DNA of 64,000 bases from Fusobacterium sp. (lineage in GTDB: Bacteria; Fusobacteriota; Fusobacteriia; Fusobacteriales; Fusobacteriaceae), in NCBI RefSeq assembly GCF_032477075.1, contig NZ_JAWDXO010000014.1, forward strand, positions 1-64,000, read 5' to 3'. The stretch's first letter is position 1. Every line of letters starts with the position of its first letter. The notes below the pieces were generated by a model. The model was given only the letters and a program-made list of their open reading frames with translations. It had not been told where the DNA came from and ran no database searches. Positions 7,609 through 16,283 of the stretch are shown here, piece by piece. The position numbers and the translations under genes were made by a program.

Positions 7609-8676
7609 TTATTCCTCCAAAGCTTTTCTTATTTGAATACTGAGATCATAAGATAAAAAGTCTATAGTTATTTCACTTATTAGATATTTTCCATTGAATT
7701 GTCCAAATTCATTAATATTCAATGTATCTCCAACTGATAACAACTTTTCCTTTCCCATCATTGAAATATTGCCTTTTATAGAATTTTTGTTTTTTTCTTT
7801 CAAGGCTTTAGCTGCAATTTTTGAAAGATAGGCTCTTTTTTGTGAATCTGTTTCTCCTGGAGGACATTTTTCTTCATTAATAAATAATATCCTTTGTGTT
7901 CCTTTTTTATAACCACTTCTCTTTTTTTCCATAAAAGTCATTTCTATTTTCTTTTCCAGGTATGGATCCCAAAATGAAATTTTACATCCTGCGTAAGTAT
8001 CTGTATCATCTTCTTCAAAGGAATAACTTTTTAAATCTTCTCTTGATAAAGTCATAACTGGCTTTTTCTTTTCATACATCTCTTCTTCAAAAAGTATCAA
8101 CCTATCATTATAAAGCTTTACATTAATTCCAGCTTCTTTAGTTATTCTCTTTAAAAAATTAAAATATGATTCCATCTTCATTTCAAGTCTTGTATAAACT
8201 CTGTTAAAATCAGATTCAAAAATCAACTCAAGATTGCAAGCTTTAGCAATATCCTGAGCTATCCTTTTTATTGTTACTCTTTCCCATACTCTATTTTTTT
8301 TACTATCCATAATATCTTTTGTAATATCAACTGATATAGCTTTTATATTTACAATATCTGGAGGTCCCGAATAACTTATATTATCTATATAGAATGTTCC
8401 TATTTTAATACTTATAATTCCTTCATTTTCCCAGTTGTATAAATGAGCTTTAGCTTCAATCTTTTCTCCTTTTAATGGTTTCCAGCCATTCATCCAAAGC
8501 CTGTCTCTATTTTCTAAAGAAAGTTCAATAGTATCAAATTCGTTTAATGAATCACTTTGAGAAAAATTAATGAGGTCCTTATGAATATAATCACTTATAT
8601 CCTTTCCCTCATAAAAAACTTCTAATTTAATTTTCCTAGCTTCTCCTATTACTTTTTTCAAATCCTCATTTAACAT
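7609..8676 (-). CDS. Late control protein D (P2 gpD family, baseplate hub)
   Basis: A 355-residue protein of the Phage_GPD family, which is structurally the tail hub homologous to T4 gp27. Family features are the beta-rich N-terminus (KLEVFYEGKDISDYIHKDLI), DIMDSKKNRVWERVTIKRIA and a C-terminal segment KEKNKNSIKGNISMMGKEKL followed by the GDTLNI motif. The start is set at the ATG at 8676 because it overlaps the stop of X (TAATG) and has GGAGGAG before it; an ATG 12 nt further up precedes that ribosome site and is unlikely. In this phage class it is structural, not a regulator. Confidence 0.85.
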   Translation of the reverse strand: MLNEDLKKVIGEARKIKLEVFYEGKDISDYIHKDLINFSQSDSLNEFDTIELSLENRDRLWMNGWKPLKGEKIEAKAHLYNWENEGIISIKIGTFYIDNISYSGPPDIVNIKAISVDITKDIMDSKKNRVWERVTIKRIAQDIAKACNLELIFESDFNRVYTRLEMKMESYFNFLKRITKEAGINVKLYNDRLILFEEEMYEKKKPVMTLSREDLKSYSFEEDDTDTYAGCKISFWDPYLEKKIEMTFMEKKRSGYKKGTQRILFINEEKCPPGETDSQKRAYLSKIAAKALKEKNKNSIKGNISMMGKEKLLSVGDTLNINEFGQFNGKYLISEITIDFLSYDLSIQIRKALEE

Positions 8677-8882
8677 TATCTCCTCCATGGTGGAACATCA
8701 GCTTCATAAGTGGTGTTTTCTTCTTTATAATTTATGATTTTTCCTGCATCAAATACAATTACTCCTATATGTTCCTGGTTTAATTCTAGAAGAGTATTAT
8801 ATGCTTTAGAATCTCCATAAATCTTATATGCTATACTATCCCATGTATCCCCAAGAATTGTGGTGTATTTCTTATCTGCCAT
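8676..8882 (-). CDS. Tail protein X (LysM-like, P2 gpX family)
   Basis: A 68-residue protein with a LysM-like fold: GDTWDSIAYKIYGDSKAYNTL gives the GDTWD and YG signatures of the P2 gpX family, and it ends in a DVPPW motif that is usual for the family. It is a tail-tip component acting between the tape measure and the hub D. It overlaps the tape measure gene by 11 nt at its start and D by 1 nt at its end, so the three are translationally coupled. Confidence 0.85.
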   Translation of the reverse strand: MADKKYTTILGDTWDSIAYKIYGDSKAYNTLLELNQEHIGVIVFDAGKIINYKEENTTYEADVPPWRR

Positions 8883-11787
8883 TTCCTCTCCTTTTATTCT
8901 CTCTCTGCCATTTTTCCATGAAGTTATTAAATTCTTGATACTTCATCCTTGCATCTTTATTTAAAACTTCTTTTACTCCTATACTGTCTTTTACTGTGAC
9001 AACAGGAGCATAAACAAATTCGAATTTAGATGTACTGTTATTAACAGTTTCATTTTTATTTTCATAAGCTCCTAAAAATCTTCCTGTTTTTTCCCATAAT
9101 GATAAACTGTTATCATCTTTTTTTAATGGAATTACTGCTTCTGAACTTCCCCCTTCTCCTATCATAGCTAATGTTGGAGCTGTTACAATTCCTCCAGTTG
9201 CATATCCTGGTATTTCATTATTTGGTGTTCCAAATCCAAAGAAAGATTTTGTACTATTCCAACCACCAGATATCTTGTCTCCTATCCCTGAAAAAATTCT
9301 ATCTATCTTGTTATATGCTTCTATAAAAAAATCTATAACTTCCATTCCTGCATCTTTTACTGCAGTCCATTTTCCTTCTATCCAGTCAAAACTTTTTCCT
9401 AAAATTTCACTGCTTTTAGTTTTAAATTCATCCCAGTTTTCAACCCATTTAGCCACCATTTCTACAACTGCATCTTTAAGTTCCAGCCCTTTTTCTTTAA
9501 TGACATCCCAATTTTGATATATCAATCTTCCTGACTTTAATACATATCCTATCGGACCCATTAAAAACCAGTATTTATCAATTAAGTCTGCTATTGCTGC
9601 CCTTAATGGAGCTGTTTTTTCTTTTATCTTATCCCAGTTCTTATATAATAAATATCCTGCTGCCACCAAGGCTATTATTCCAGCTATTATCCATGTTACA
9701 GGACTGGCAAGAGCTGCCATTCCCATTTTACCTATACCTAATAAAGCTTTAAGTGATACTCTTCCAAATGTTACAATTCCCTTTCCTAAGCCTTTTAAAA
9801 CTGTTCCTCCTACTTTTCCCAACTTTCCAAATCCTGAAATTATTTTAGTTCCTACTTCATGTTCTGTCAATTTACCTGCTATTTTTAAATAAGTAGAATA
9901 TCCACTCATTCCTAAACTTATTCCTTTTAATGCTACTCCTGCTCCATATAGCCCTGCTGTTAATTTAACCAAACTTCCAATAATTTTTTTTACTCCTTCA
10001 GGATTTTCTTTCATCATTTGAGTAATTTTCTTTAAAAAATCCATCAAATATATTGACCCCTCTTTTATAAGTGGAAGAAGTTCCATTCCCAATTCAGCTG
10101 TTATTATTGCAAACTGAGCTTTTAATACTGTCAAGTCATTTTCTGTAGTATTTTTTCTACTTTCATATTGTCTTTCAGTAGCTCCACCATAGATATTTTT
10201 ATCTTTTACCATAGCCAAATTTTTTTTATATTTATCATAAGATTTCATTATGTTGGCTCCTGCTACTTTTCCTTCTTCTCCAAACAACATCTTCATAACT
10301 GCTGCTTGATCTTCTGCTTTTAACTTACTCAATCTTTGAAAAACTTTTTCCATAGCTTTTTCAGGATCTTTTTGAGTTTCTTTTGCTAAAGATTGTGGAT
10401 TTATTCCCAACATATTAAAAGCTTTTTGCTCTTTTCCTTTCACTGCTTTTCCTGCTGTAAGAGCATTTATTAACTTTTTTGCTCCTGTTGCTGCTACTTC
10501 TGGAGCCATTCCCATTTCTATTAAAGAAGCTCCTAATGCTGCTGTTTGGTTCTCTGCCATTCCTGCTAATTTAGGTATATTTCCTAATCTTGTTAAAAAT
10601 TCAGATATCTGAATTTCAGTAGCTCCAGTATTATTTCCTAAATAGTTAATTTGGTCTGTTAACTCTTCTAATTCTGGAAGAGTTTTTCCAAAAGCATTTC
10701 TCCAAATAAACATATATTTAGCAGCTTCTTCTCTTGCTATTCCAAAAGATACTCCCATTTTTGTAGCTGCTTCTATATATGGAATAGCTTCATCTTCTTT
10801 TAATCCAGATTGACCTGCTGTTGCTGCTGCTCCATAAAGTTCATTTAAAGATATAGCCATTTTTTTCTCTGTGATAAGTTTTTGTAATTCATTTTTAAAT
10901 TTTATTTCATCTTCTTTAGTTGCAAAATCAAATTGTTTTTTTACATTTGAAAAGGCACTTTCTGCATTAATTGCATCTCTCGCTATTCCAACTCCAAGCC
11001 CTGTCATTGCTGCTCCTGTTCCCAGTGCAGCTGTTCCAACTGAAGAAACTCTTCCTGCTGCTTCTTTTACTTTTTTAGATTTTTCATACTTTTCTAAGGC
11101 TTTATTATATCCATCTGCCTTTTTTTCTAAGTTATCATAGGATTTTGCTATATCATCTACTGATATATTCTGTCTTTTTAAATTTTCAGTAACTTTTTTA
11201 ATTTTTTCATCTTGATTTTGATATGATCTAGATAAATTTTTGCTTTTACTATCTAAAGACTGATATTTTCTTTCAAGTTGATTACTTTCTTTTTTGTTTC
11301 CATCTATTTCTTTTGTTACTTCCTTCATTCTATTTTTAAGAGGTTTTAAAGTAGCAGTAGACACTGCCAGTTGTTTTTTTAGATTTCCATACTCTTGTTT
11401 TAGCTCTTTAGTGTTTCCACTGCCACTTTTTATTTCTGTTTTTAATTCTGCCATTCTTGCTTTTATAGAACTTGAATTACTTTCTACTTTCCTTATCTCT
11501 GTATTTAAAACAGAATATGTCTTTTGAAGTTCTCTTCCTTTATCTGAATTTGTTTTTATTTTTCCACTTAAACTTAATATTTCTGTATTTGTTGTATTTA
11601 TTTCTTTTGAAATACTCCCTAACCCCTTTTTAAGACTAGATAATTCATTCAGTTGTGCTTGAGATTTTTTCACTTCTAGAATTTTCTTATTTACTCCATC
11701 CACAACATCATTAGTTGTTTTGAAGGCTTTTGAAAAACTTCCTCCTATACTAGCACCTATTCCAAAAGAAAGTATCATTTCTTTCAT
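8872..11787 (-). CDS. Phage tail tape measure protein
   Basis: A 971-residue tape measure protein, which sets tail length and is ejected into the host. Residues 20-240 are a long charged coiled coil. A small hydrophobic stretch (VSSVGTAALGTGAAMTGLGV, about 248-267) leads into the conserved TMP domain (NLKKQFDF-like region, MGVSFGIAREEAAKYMF, ALGASLIEMGMAPEVAATGA; about 280-560). A hydrophobic block at about 690-720 (SPVTWIIAGIIALVAAGYLL) and a C-terminal domain with YATGGIVTAPTLAMIGEGG follow. It comes 65 nt after the frameshifted chaperone gene, the invariant place for this gene. By the usual scaling of about 1.5 angstrom per residue a tail near 145 nm would be expected. Confidence 0.92.
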   Translation of the reverse strand: MKEMILSFGIGASIGGSFSKAFKTTNDVVDGVNKKILEVKKSQAQLNELSSLKKGLGSISKEINTTNTEILSLSGKIKTNSDKGRELQKTYSVLNTEIRKVESNSSSIKARMAELKTEIKSGSGNTKELKQEYGNLKKQLAVSTATLKPLKNRMKEVTKEIDGNKKESNQLERKYQSLDSKSKNLSRSYQNQDEKIKKVTENLKRQNISVDDIAKSYDNLEKKADGYNKALEKYEKSKKVKEAAGRVSSVGTAALGTGAAMTGLGVGIARDAINAESAFSNVKKQFDFATKEDEIKFKNELQKLITEKKMAISLNELYGAAATAGQSGLKEDEAIPYIEAATKMGVSFGIAREEAAKYMFIWRNAFGKTLPELEELTDQINYLGNNTGATEIQISEFLTRLGNIPKLAGMAENQTAALGASLIEMGMAPEVAATGAKKLINALTAGKAVKGKEQKAFNMLGINPQSLAKETQKDPEKAMEKVFQRLSKLKAEDQAAVMKMLFGEEGKVAGANIMKSYDKYKKNLAMVKDKNIYGGATERQYESRKNTTENDLTVLKAQFAIITAELGMELLPLIKEGSIYLMDFLKKITQMMKENPEGVKKIIGSLVKLTAGLYGAGVALKGISLGMSGYSTYLKIAGKLTEHEVGTKIISGFGKLGKVGGTVLKGLGKGIVTFGRVSLKALLGIGKMGMAALASPVTWIIAGIIALVAAGYLLYKNWDKIKEKTAPLRAAIADLIDKYWFLMGPIGYVLKSGRLIYQNWDVIKEKGLELKDAVVEMVAKWVENWDEFKTKSSEILGKSFDWIEGKWTAVKDAGMEVIDFFIEAYNKIDRIFSGIGDKISGGWNSTKSFFGFGTPNNEIPGYATGGIVTAPTLAMIGEGGSSEAVIPLKKDDNSLSLWEKTGRFLGAYENKNETVNNSTSKFEFVYAPVVTVKDSIGVKEVLNKDARMKYQEFNNFMEKWQRENKRRGNGR

Positions 11788-11852
11788 TTTCTACCTCCAA
11801 AATAAAAGCCATTAGAAAGTGGCTTTCATTAAATATCTTTTCTTTTTACCAC

Positions 11853-12304
11853 TTATTTCTTATATTTTTCTTCAAGAAATTCTGTAAGAGATTCTATCCA
11901 ATCACTCCAGTCATAAAGTGGCATTTCCATCCAATATGTTAATGGAGTATTGGTTTCACTGGAAATAGTTATTCCTATTTTCCTAAGAGTATTTGAGTCA
12001 AGTTTTCCAATTCCAAGCCATCGAAAAAACCCTTAACCACATTTGTTATTTTAAGAAAATCTGTTGCTGGAAGCTCTTCCAAATCATCTATTCTACATTC
12101 CAGTATTTTAGCTGCAATATACCCTTGATATGCTCTTGAATTTTCCATTTCTCCTTTTGGAAAAACCCCACCAGTAAGAAGAAATTCTCTTTCTGCTTCT
12201 AATAGTATCTTAGCTGTAAAATCTTCTGGTTTTATTTCAATTTCTGTTGTATCTTTTTCTTTTCCATTTTTTCTTATTTTAATTGGTTTTGATAACTTTA
12301 ACAT
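11853..12304 (-). CDS. Tail assembly chaperone, -1 frameshift product (gpE-E' type)
   Basis: The extended product of the gene at 11975-12304. A -1 slip on GGGTTTTTTC (12023-12032) moves ribosomes into a second frame that stays open to a TAA at 11853-11855 and adds about 55 residues, including IGITISSETNTPLTYWMEMP and DWSDWIESLTEFLEEKYKK. The tryptophan-rich tail with a WMEMPLYDWSDWIE pattern is exactly the type found in T/E' extensions of P2 and lambda. The extended protein is thought to bind the tape measure while the short one binds tube subunits. The total would be about 150 residues. Confidence 0.85.
11975..12304 (-). CDS. Tail assembly chaperone, unshifted product (gpE type)
   Basis: A 109-residue protein between the tail tube gene and the tape measure, which is the constant position of the P2 E/E' or lambda G/GT chaperone pair. 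The N-terminus is beta rich (KPIKIRKNGKEKDTTEIEIK) and the middle has FTAKILLEAEREFLLTGG, like other phage tail chaperones of the E family. It ends at a TAG at 11975, about 50 nt past the slippery site. It is made in excess over the shifted form and is not part of the finished virion in related phages. Confidence 0.85.
   Translation of the reverse strand: MLKLSKPIKIRKNGKEKDTTEIEIKPEDFTAKILLEAEREFLLTGGVFPKGEMENSRAYQGYIAAKILECRIDDLEELPATDFLKITNVVKGFFDGLELENLTQILLGK
12023..12032 (-). promoter_or_regulatory. Programmed -1 ribosomal frameshift site
   Basis: On the coding (minus) strand the sequence reads GGGTTTTTTC with zero-frame codons GGT TTT TTC. Both overlapping heptamers, G GGT TTT and T TTT TTC, obey the X XXY YYZ rule for tandem slippage. 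The -1 frame is open downstream and encodes a family-typical tail. The site is in the tail chaperone gene, where such sites are expected. Confidence 0.85.
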
Positions 12305-12315
12305 TTCTTTCCCCC

Positions 12316-12846
12316 CTAGATTCCTAAAGCGTCTCTTAAATCTGCCAGATAATCTGTTCCATTTACTTTATGGATCATTGCCAATTTGTCTATTTCTAAA
12401 ATTTCCTTTCCATCATATGTAATTTTTAAATAAGTTAAGGAAAATTCTGCTTTTGAATCTGTAGGTTTTCCTACAGATAATTTTCCTAAAGTTAGTCCTG
12501 TTGGTGTTCCTTTAGCTACTATTGATAATTTTCCAGTCTGTATAACTCCATTGACATGATCTGTTGACTGCATCCCTGCTTTTAATTCCAATGTATAGCT
12601 TTTTTGTGCTAAAGCTAAAAAATCTTCTCCCATTAAACTTCTTATATTTAATCCTAAAATTAAAGAAGATGTATGACCCAATGTAGGAGATTCTATTTCT
12701 CCTGTTATTCCTGCTCCTGATATCGTTTCACTCATCATTTTTATTTCTGGAAGATCTACATCAACTAATGCTGTTGGTGAGGCTGAACCATCTATAAATA
12801 GTCTATAGTTAATAGTTTTTTCTGGTATTACTCCTATTCCTGCCAT
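12316..12846 (-). CDS. Major tail tube protein (P2 FII family)
   Basis: A 176-residue tube protein. The family pattern is plain: an N-terminus with IPEKTINYRLFIDG, then LPEIKMMSETISGAGITGEI, and later AGMQSTDHVNG and LTYLKITYDGKEILEIDKL before a terminal IN-type tail, as in P2 FII. Hexameric rings of this protein stack to make the inner tube through which DNA passes. It lies 13 nt after the sheath gene and 11 nt before the chaperone gene, the standard FI-FII-E order. Confidence 0.9.
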   Translation of the reverse strand: MAGIGVIPEKTINYRLFIDGSASPTALVDVDLPEIKMMSETISGAGITGEIESPTLGHTSSLILGLNIRSLMGEDFLALAQKSYTLELKAGMQSTDHVNGVIQTGKLSIVAKGTPTGLTLGKLSVGKPTDSKAEFSLTYLKITYDGKEILEIDKLAMIHKVNGTDYLADLRDALGI

Positions 12847-12859
12847 TTATCTATCCCTC

Positions 12860-14272
12860 CTATTGGAATAAAGTATTATAATAATTTAAATCAATCTCTT
12901 TATCAAAACAAATTTCTTCTGCTGGAAGAACTGGTGTATAATAAATTTTAAATTTTATTTTACCTGCTATTAGAGATGTCTTAGGATTATCCTCGCTTCT
13001 AAACTCTACCCTTCCACCTACAATATATCCTGAAGCCATTAATCCGTTTAACCAAATATTTATAGTATCTGTAATAGTTTTAATTAAATTTTTATTTGTA
13101 GCATTGTCTACTTTTTGCCAAAATGTTAAAACTAAAGCATTATTTAAATAGTTAAACATCATTCTTGAAACTATAAATGCATCTTTAGGATCTGTATTTG
13201 ATGGAAAACAAGATGTTCTATTCCCCCAGACTTTCCAACCGCCTATCCAGTTAATAACTGTATTTACTCCTTCTCCATTCATATAGTTAGCTTCATCAAT
13301 TCCTAATAAAACATCAGTTCCATCTTCTAAACAAGCTCTATCTGCTTTTATATTCTGATTAGAAGGTGACCTGTAGGGTACATCTTCACTCTCATTAGCA
13401 AGCGACTGCATTAAACAAGCTGTTTGAGTTGATAGATGATATTGATTATCTCCTAAAGCTACTTTAGGATAATAAACATCTAAAAATGTTGAAATTAAAT
13501 TATTATCATTTTTAGTTTTTGGAACGTCTGAATATTTCTTTACTGTTTCTGTATCTATATCAACTAAAGCGATTGATTGAAAATGTCCATTTACTAAACT
13601 AGCCTTTGTTTCCATTACAGCAGCTACAACCGAATCTGTCGAATATTTAGGTGCTAGTATAGGATTAGGGATTAATCTATATTTAGGGAAAACTGTGCTT
13701 ATACATTCCAATCCTTTTTTCTTTCCTGAATTTGTATCTATCCCTCCTACTATTTCATTTTTAGTTACTGCTATTGGTTTTAATTTGTCATATCCTACTG
13801 TTATGTTTGCTGCTGGTTCTCCCTCAGCTGTTGGAACTAAAACCAGATATCCTTCATCATTAAATTCTTTTACTACATCAGTTTCTGGTGTAATTGTAAC
13901 TGTATCTTTCAAAACTCCTATTTCTTCTATTACATAAGTTTTGTTTTCTTTTAAATTTATACTTTTAGGTGCTACAGTCTCTTTGTGTTCTTCTGGATCT
14001 AAAACATTTATCAAGACTATTGGTCCTATTCCAAACTTACTAAAATGTGCATCTATTGCTTCACATAAAGTATAATTTTTAAAATCTTTTATAAATCCAA
14101 AGTTTTCTACTGCTTCCTGGTAACTATAACAAAGAATTGGTTCATTTACATTTTTAGTATTTCCCATATTAATTGGAGCTGTTCCCACATATGTTGGAGT
14201 TAGCCCCTGAGCCACTATTGCTACAACTGAAGTAGGTGTCTCAATTCCTGTTATTCCATGTTTAAAAGACAT
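12860..14272 (-). CDS. Contractile tail sheath protein (P2 FI family)
   Basis: A 470-residue tail sheath protein, which defines this as a myovirus. It opens with FKHGITGIETPTSVVAIVAQ, the usual sheath N-terminus (HG...E...S), carries the insert domain with beta strands around 100-180, and ends with the conserved sheath core: NYMNGEGVNTVINWIGGWKVWGNRT, FNYLNNALVLTFWQKVDNATNKNLI and GGRVEFRSEDNP. These include the handshake strands used for inter-subunit linking. It is followed at once by the tube gene. Length is within the family range. Confidence 0.93.
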   Translation of the reverse strand: MSFKHGITGIETPTSVVAIVAQGLTPTYVGTAPINMGNTKNVNEPILCYSYQEAVENFGFIKDFKNYTLCEAIDAHFSKFGIGPIVLINVLDPEEHKETVAPKSINLKENKTYVIEEIGVLKDTVTITPETDVVKEFNDEGYLVLVPTAEGEPAANITVGYDKLKPIAVTKNEIVGGIDTNSGKKKGLECISTVFPKYRLIPNPILAPKYSTDSVVAAVMETKASLVNGHFQSIALVDIDTETVKKYSDVPKTKNDNNLISTFLDVYYPKVALGDNQYHLSTQTACLMQSLANESEDVPYRSPSNQNIKADRACLEDGTDVLLGIDEANYMNGEGVNTVINWIGGWKVWGNRTSCFPSNTDPKDAFIVSRMMFNYLNNALVLTFWQKVDNATNKNLIKTITDTINIWLNGLMASGYIVGGRVEFRSEDNPKTSLIAGKIKFKIYYTPVLPAEEICFDKEIDLNYYNTLFQ

Positions 14273-14285
14273 TGTTTCTTCCCTC

Positions 14286-14645
14286 CTATTTCTTATTTTT
14301 TAATATATTAAAAAATATATTTTCTTTAGTACCTTTTATGTTTAAATTAGCTTTTTTCTTAGCTAGTTCGTTATCTACTGGAACCAATAGATTTTTTATT
14401 TCTGGATGCTCTTTTAAAGCCTTTTCAAGATATACAGGATATTCATTTTCAAAAATTGTTCCTGAAAATATTCCTGCTATTGTAGGACCTATATATATTC
14501 TTTTTTCTACCTTATCTTTTATTTTTTTCTTTTCTTCTGTACCTTCTGCCACTTTATCTTCTATTTTTCCATTCTCTTCTGTAGTTTTTAACACTTCATC
14601 TTCTGCTTTTTCAGTTTCATCTGTCTTTTTTAGTGGTTTACCCAT
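14286..14645 (-). CDS. Small phage protein upstream of sheath, low-complexity N-terminus
   Basis: A 119-residue protein. I place the start at 14645, where GAGGAGG precedes an ATG that follows the upstream stop by 1 nt; an ATG 24 nt earlier would lie inside the preceding gene. The N-terminal 45 residues are a repetitive acidic/lysine linker (EKAEDEVLKTTEENGKIEDK). The C-terminal 70 residues begin KRIYIGPTIAGIF and contain EHPEIKNLLVPVDN, a pattern I associate with small conserved proteins found just before the sheath gene in Mu/P2-like prophages of Firmicutes. Function unknown; a neck or tail-terminator accessory role is a guess. Confidence 0.6.
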   Translation of the reverse strand: MGKPLKKTDETEKAEDEVLKTTEENGKIEDKVAEGTEEKKKIKDKVEKRIYIGPTIAGIFSGTIFENEYPVYLEKALKEHPEIKNLLVPVDNELAKKKANLNIKGTKENIFFNILKNKK

Positions 14646-14646
14646 T

Positions 14647-15117
14647 TTATGCCTCCTCTTCTCCATCAAGCCAATCTGTTAAGTCTGTTCTATATCTCTT
14701 AGCCATTAGTATAGAAAATTTGATTTCTCCTATCCAGAAAGGATATGGTTGTTCTTCTGGAATCACCCAATCTGCTTCTGGCAGAACTTCAAATTTTTCA
14801 GCTATAACTCCTTTTTCTATAATATAATTCATTATTTTTTCCAACATTGAGTAAAGAGTTTCATATCCTTTCATAGAATCTTTATTGAAAATAGCTATTG
14901 TAATTTTAGTAAGAAGACTTTTTTCTTCTAGTGAATTCTTACTTAATATTGTTCTTATACATATTGCTGGTATAAGTGTTTCAGCATCTTCAGGAGCTAA
15001 AAATCCATGAAATACTTTTGGTGCTCTTTTTGTACCTTCTTCATATACAGGCAAAATATCTGAAACTGTAAGTTCTTCTATTATTTTTTTTAATTCATTC
15101 CCTAATTCTGCTATCAT
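14647..15117 (-). CDS. Tail completion/terminator-like protein
   Basis: A 156-residue protein in the neck block between the Z-like protein and the sheath. It begins IAELGNELKKIIEEL and has an internal alpha/beta arrangement (IPAICIRTILSKNSLEEKSL then LTKITIAIFNKDSMKGYETL) typical of the tail terminator fold of lambda gpU or Mu gp37, followed by a WVIPEEQPYPFWIGEIKFSI strand segment. The position and size fit a protein that caps the tail tube and joins it to the head. Assignment is by fold-like pattern and context only. It overlaps the Z gene by 4 nt. Confidence 0.55.
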   Translation of the reverse strand: MIAELGNELKKIIEELTVSDILPVYEEGTKRAPKVFHGFLAPEDAETLIPAICIRTILSKNSLEEKSLLTKITIAIFNKDSMKGYETLYSMLEKIMNYIIEKGVIAEKFEVLPEADWVIPEEQPYPFWIGEIKFSILMAKRYRTDLTDWLDGEEEA

Positions 15118-15680
15118 ACATATCCCCTCAGTATTCTTTCTACTTCCCTTTCAATAGCCTTTTCCAATAAAGTATTTCCTTTTTCAACAACATATTCTCC
15201 AATACTTTTATAACCCAGCATTTGTGGAATACTTAAAGAATAATTTTCCTTTATTGGATATGAACTCTTATTTTTTCTCTGAAATATTCCTCTATGTCCA
15301 TTTTTCATATTTGCTAGAAATGGATTGCTTAAATTTCTAGGATTTCTCCCTACTATTTTAGTTTCTTCTGATTTTTTTATTCTTACTTTTATATCATTTC
15401 CAGAAGTTCCTTTTAAGAATTTATATAAAGCTATTCTGGGACTTTTAGAAATAATAGTCCCAGAAAGCATTGAAAAAGTAGCTTTTTTTACTGCTAGAGT
15501 TTTTTCAACATCAGTAGACTTGATGTCATATTCTTGAGTTACTTTTTTCTTCATTTCTTTTTTTATACTTATCAAGCTTCTGTTTATAGCTGCTGTTGTT
15601 GCTCTCTCTGCTCCTTCATGTATTCCTGATAATAGGTTTTTTACCTTATCTAGATTTCTTATCTCTAATTCCAGTTCCAT
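15114..15680 (-). CDS. Minor tail/neck protein Z-like (Phage_GPZ family)
   Basis: A 188-residue basic protein that fits the prophage minor tail protein Z family: an N-terminal helix (LEIRNLDKVKNLLSGIHEGA), ATTAAINRSLISIKKEMKKK and a later PFLANMKNGHRGIFQRKNKS, which is a hallmark of the family (a GH-G-F-R/K motif). It ends with a helical segment, KAIEREVERIL. In lambda the homologous protein acts at head-tail connection. It is coupled to both neighbours (1-nt and 4-nt overlaps). Confidence 0.78.
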   Translation of the reverse strand: MELELEIRNLDKVKNLLSGIHEGAERATTAAINRSLISIKKEMKKKVTQEYDIKSTDVEKTLAVKKATFSMLSGTIISKSPRIALYKFLKGTSGNDIKVRIKKSEETKIVGRNPRNLSNPFLANMKNGHRGIFQRKNKSSYPIKENYSLSIPQMLGYKSIGEYVVEKGNTLLEKAIEREVERILRGYV

Positions 15681-15994
15681 TACATTCCTATCCTTTCAGA
15701 TAACTTAATAATATAAAGTCCTTCTTCTTCATAAGAATCATTTATTATATAGGTTTTTCCATTGACTTCTAAAGATTTTCCTGTTCTCTTTTTAGGAATA
15801 TCAGGGTTTTCTTTAAGATATATTATTAATGATATCCCTTCAGATATTCCTTCATATTCCTCTTTAAAATCTCTATCTGGATGTTCTAATATTCCAATAT
15901 ATTCTTTATCTTCTATTATTACTTTTTCTCCCATTTCATCAATGTTTATGAAAGTATTTAAATCTTCTCTCAACATTTCTTTAAATGGTGACAT
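15680..15994 (-). CDS. Head-tail joining protein, small
   Basis: A 104-residue protein that starts SPFKEMLREDLNTFINIDEM and has a mostly beta C-terminal half (VIIEDKEYIGILE, KSLEVNGKTYIINDSYEEEG, LYIIKLSE). Such proteins (lambda FII-like, or the Phage_attach type) form the ring that joins the connector to the tail. Position after the capsid gene and before Z supports this. The N-terminal motif resembles the form seen in many head-tail connectors of lambda-like head modules. The match is moderate. Confidence 0.65.
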   Translation of the reverse strand: MSPFKEMLREDLNTFINIDEMGEKVIIEDKEYIGILEHPDRDFKEEYEGISEGISLIIYLKENPDIPKKRTGKSLEVNGKTYIINDSYEEEGLYIIKLSERIGM

Positions 15995-16002
15995 ATTTTC
16001 AC

Positions 16003-16245
16003 CTACTTTTTTTTGTTTTTATTTTTTTCTGTTACTTTATCTTCTGTTTTTTCACTTTTATCTATCTTTTCTGTCAAATCTTCTTCTATTATTTCTTCTT
16101 CTACTGGGATATTTAGTTTTATTTCTTTTCCTAGTTTTTCAATTGTTTTGGTTTTATCAAGAAAAATCAACTCTTCTTCATCGATAATTTCTTCTATATC
16201 TCCTTTTTTAAATCCCTTATAATTTCTTATGAATTTTACTTTCAT
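16003..16245 (-). CDS. Small acidic/basic phage protein after capsid
   Basis: An 80-residue protein. The first 35 residues (KVKFIRNYKGFKKGDIEEI, then a beta turn) resemble the short SH3-like domain seen in small phage proteins that follow the capsid gene, comparable in place to lambda FI or a head-completion protein. The last 30 residues are low complexity and end in a run of Lys and Asn. It lies 9 nt before the head-tail joining gene. Function unknown. Confidence 0.5.
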   Translation of the reverse strand: MKVKFIRNYKGFKKGDIEEIIDEEELIFLDKTKTIEKLGKEIKLNIPVEEEIIEEDLTEKIDKSEKTEDKVTEKNKNKKK

Positions 16246-16264
16246 TACCTCATCTCCTTTTCAT

Positions 16265-16283
16265 ATTTCGAAAGTTCCGAAAT
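16265..16283. repeat. 19-bp palindrome, copy B (parS-like site)
   Basis: ATTTCGAAAGTTCCGAAAT. It is the exact reverse complement of the copy inside the parB-like gene at 32385-32403 (19 of 19). It sits in the short gap after the capsid gene and overlaps its stop by 1 nt. Confidence 0.65.
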
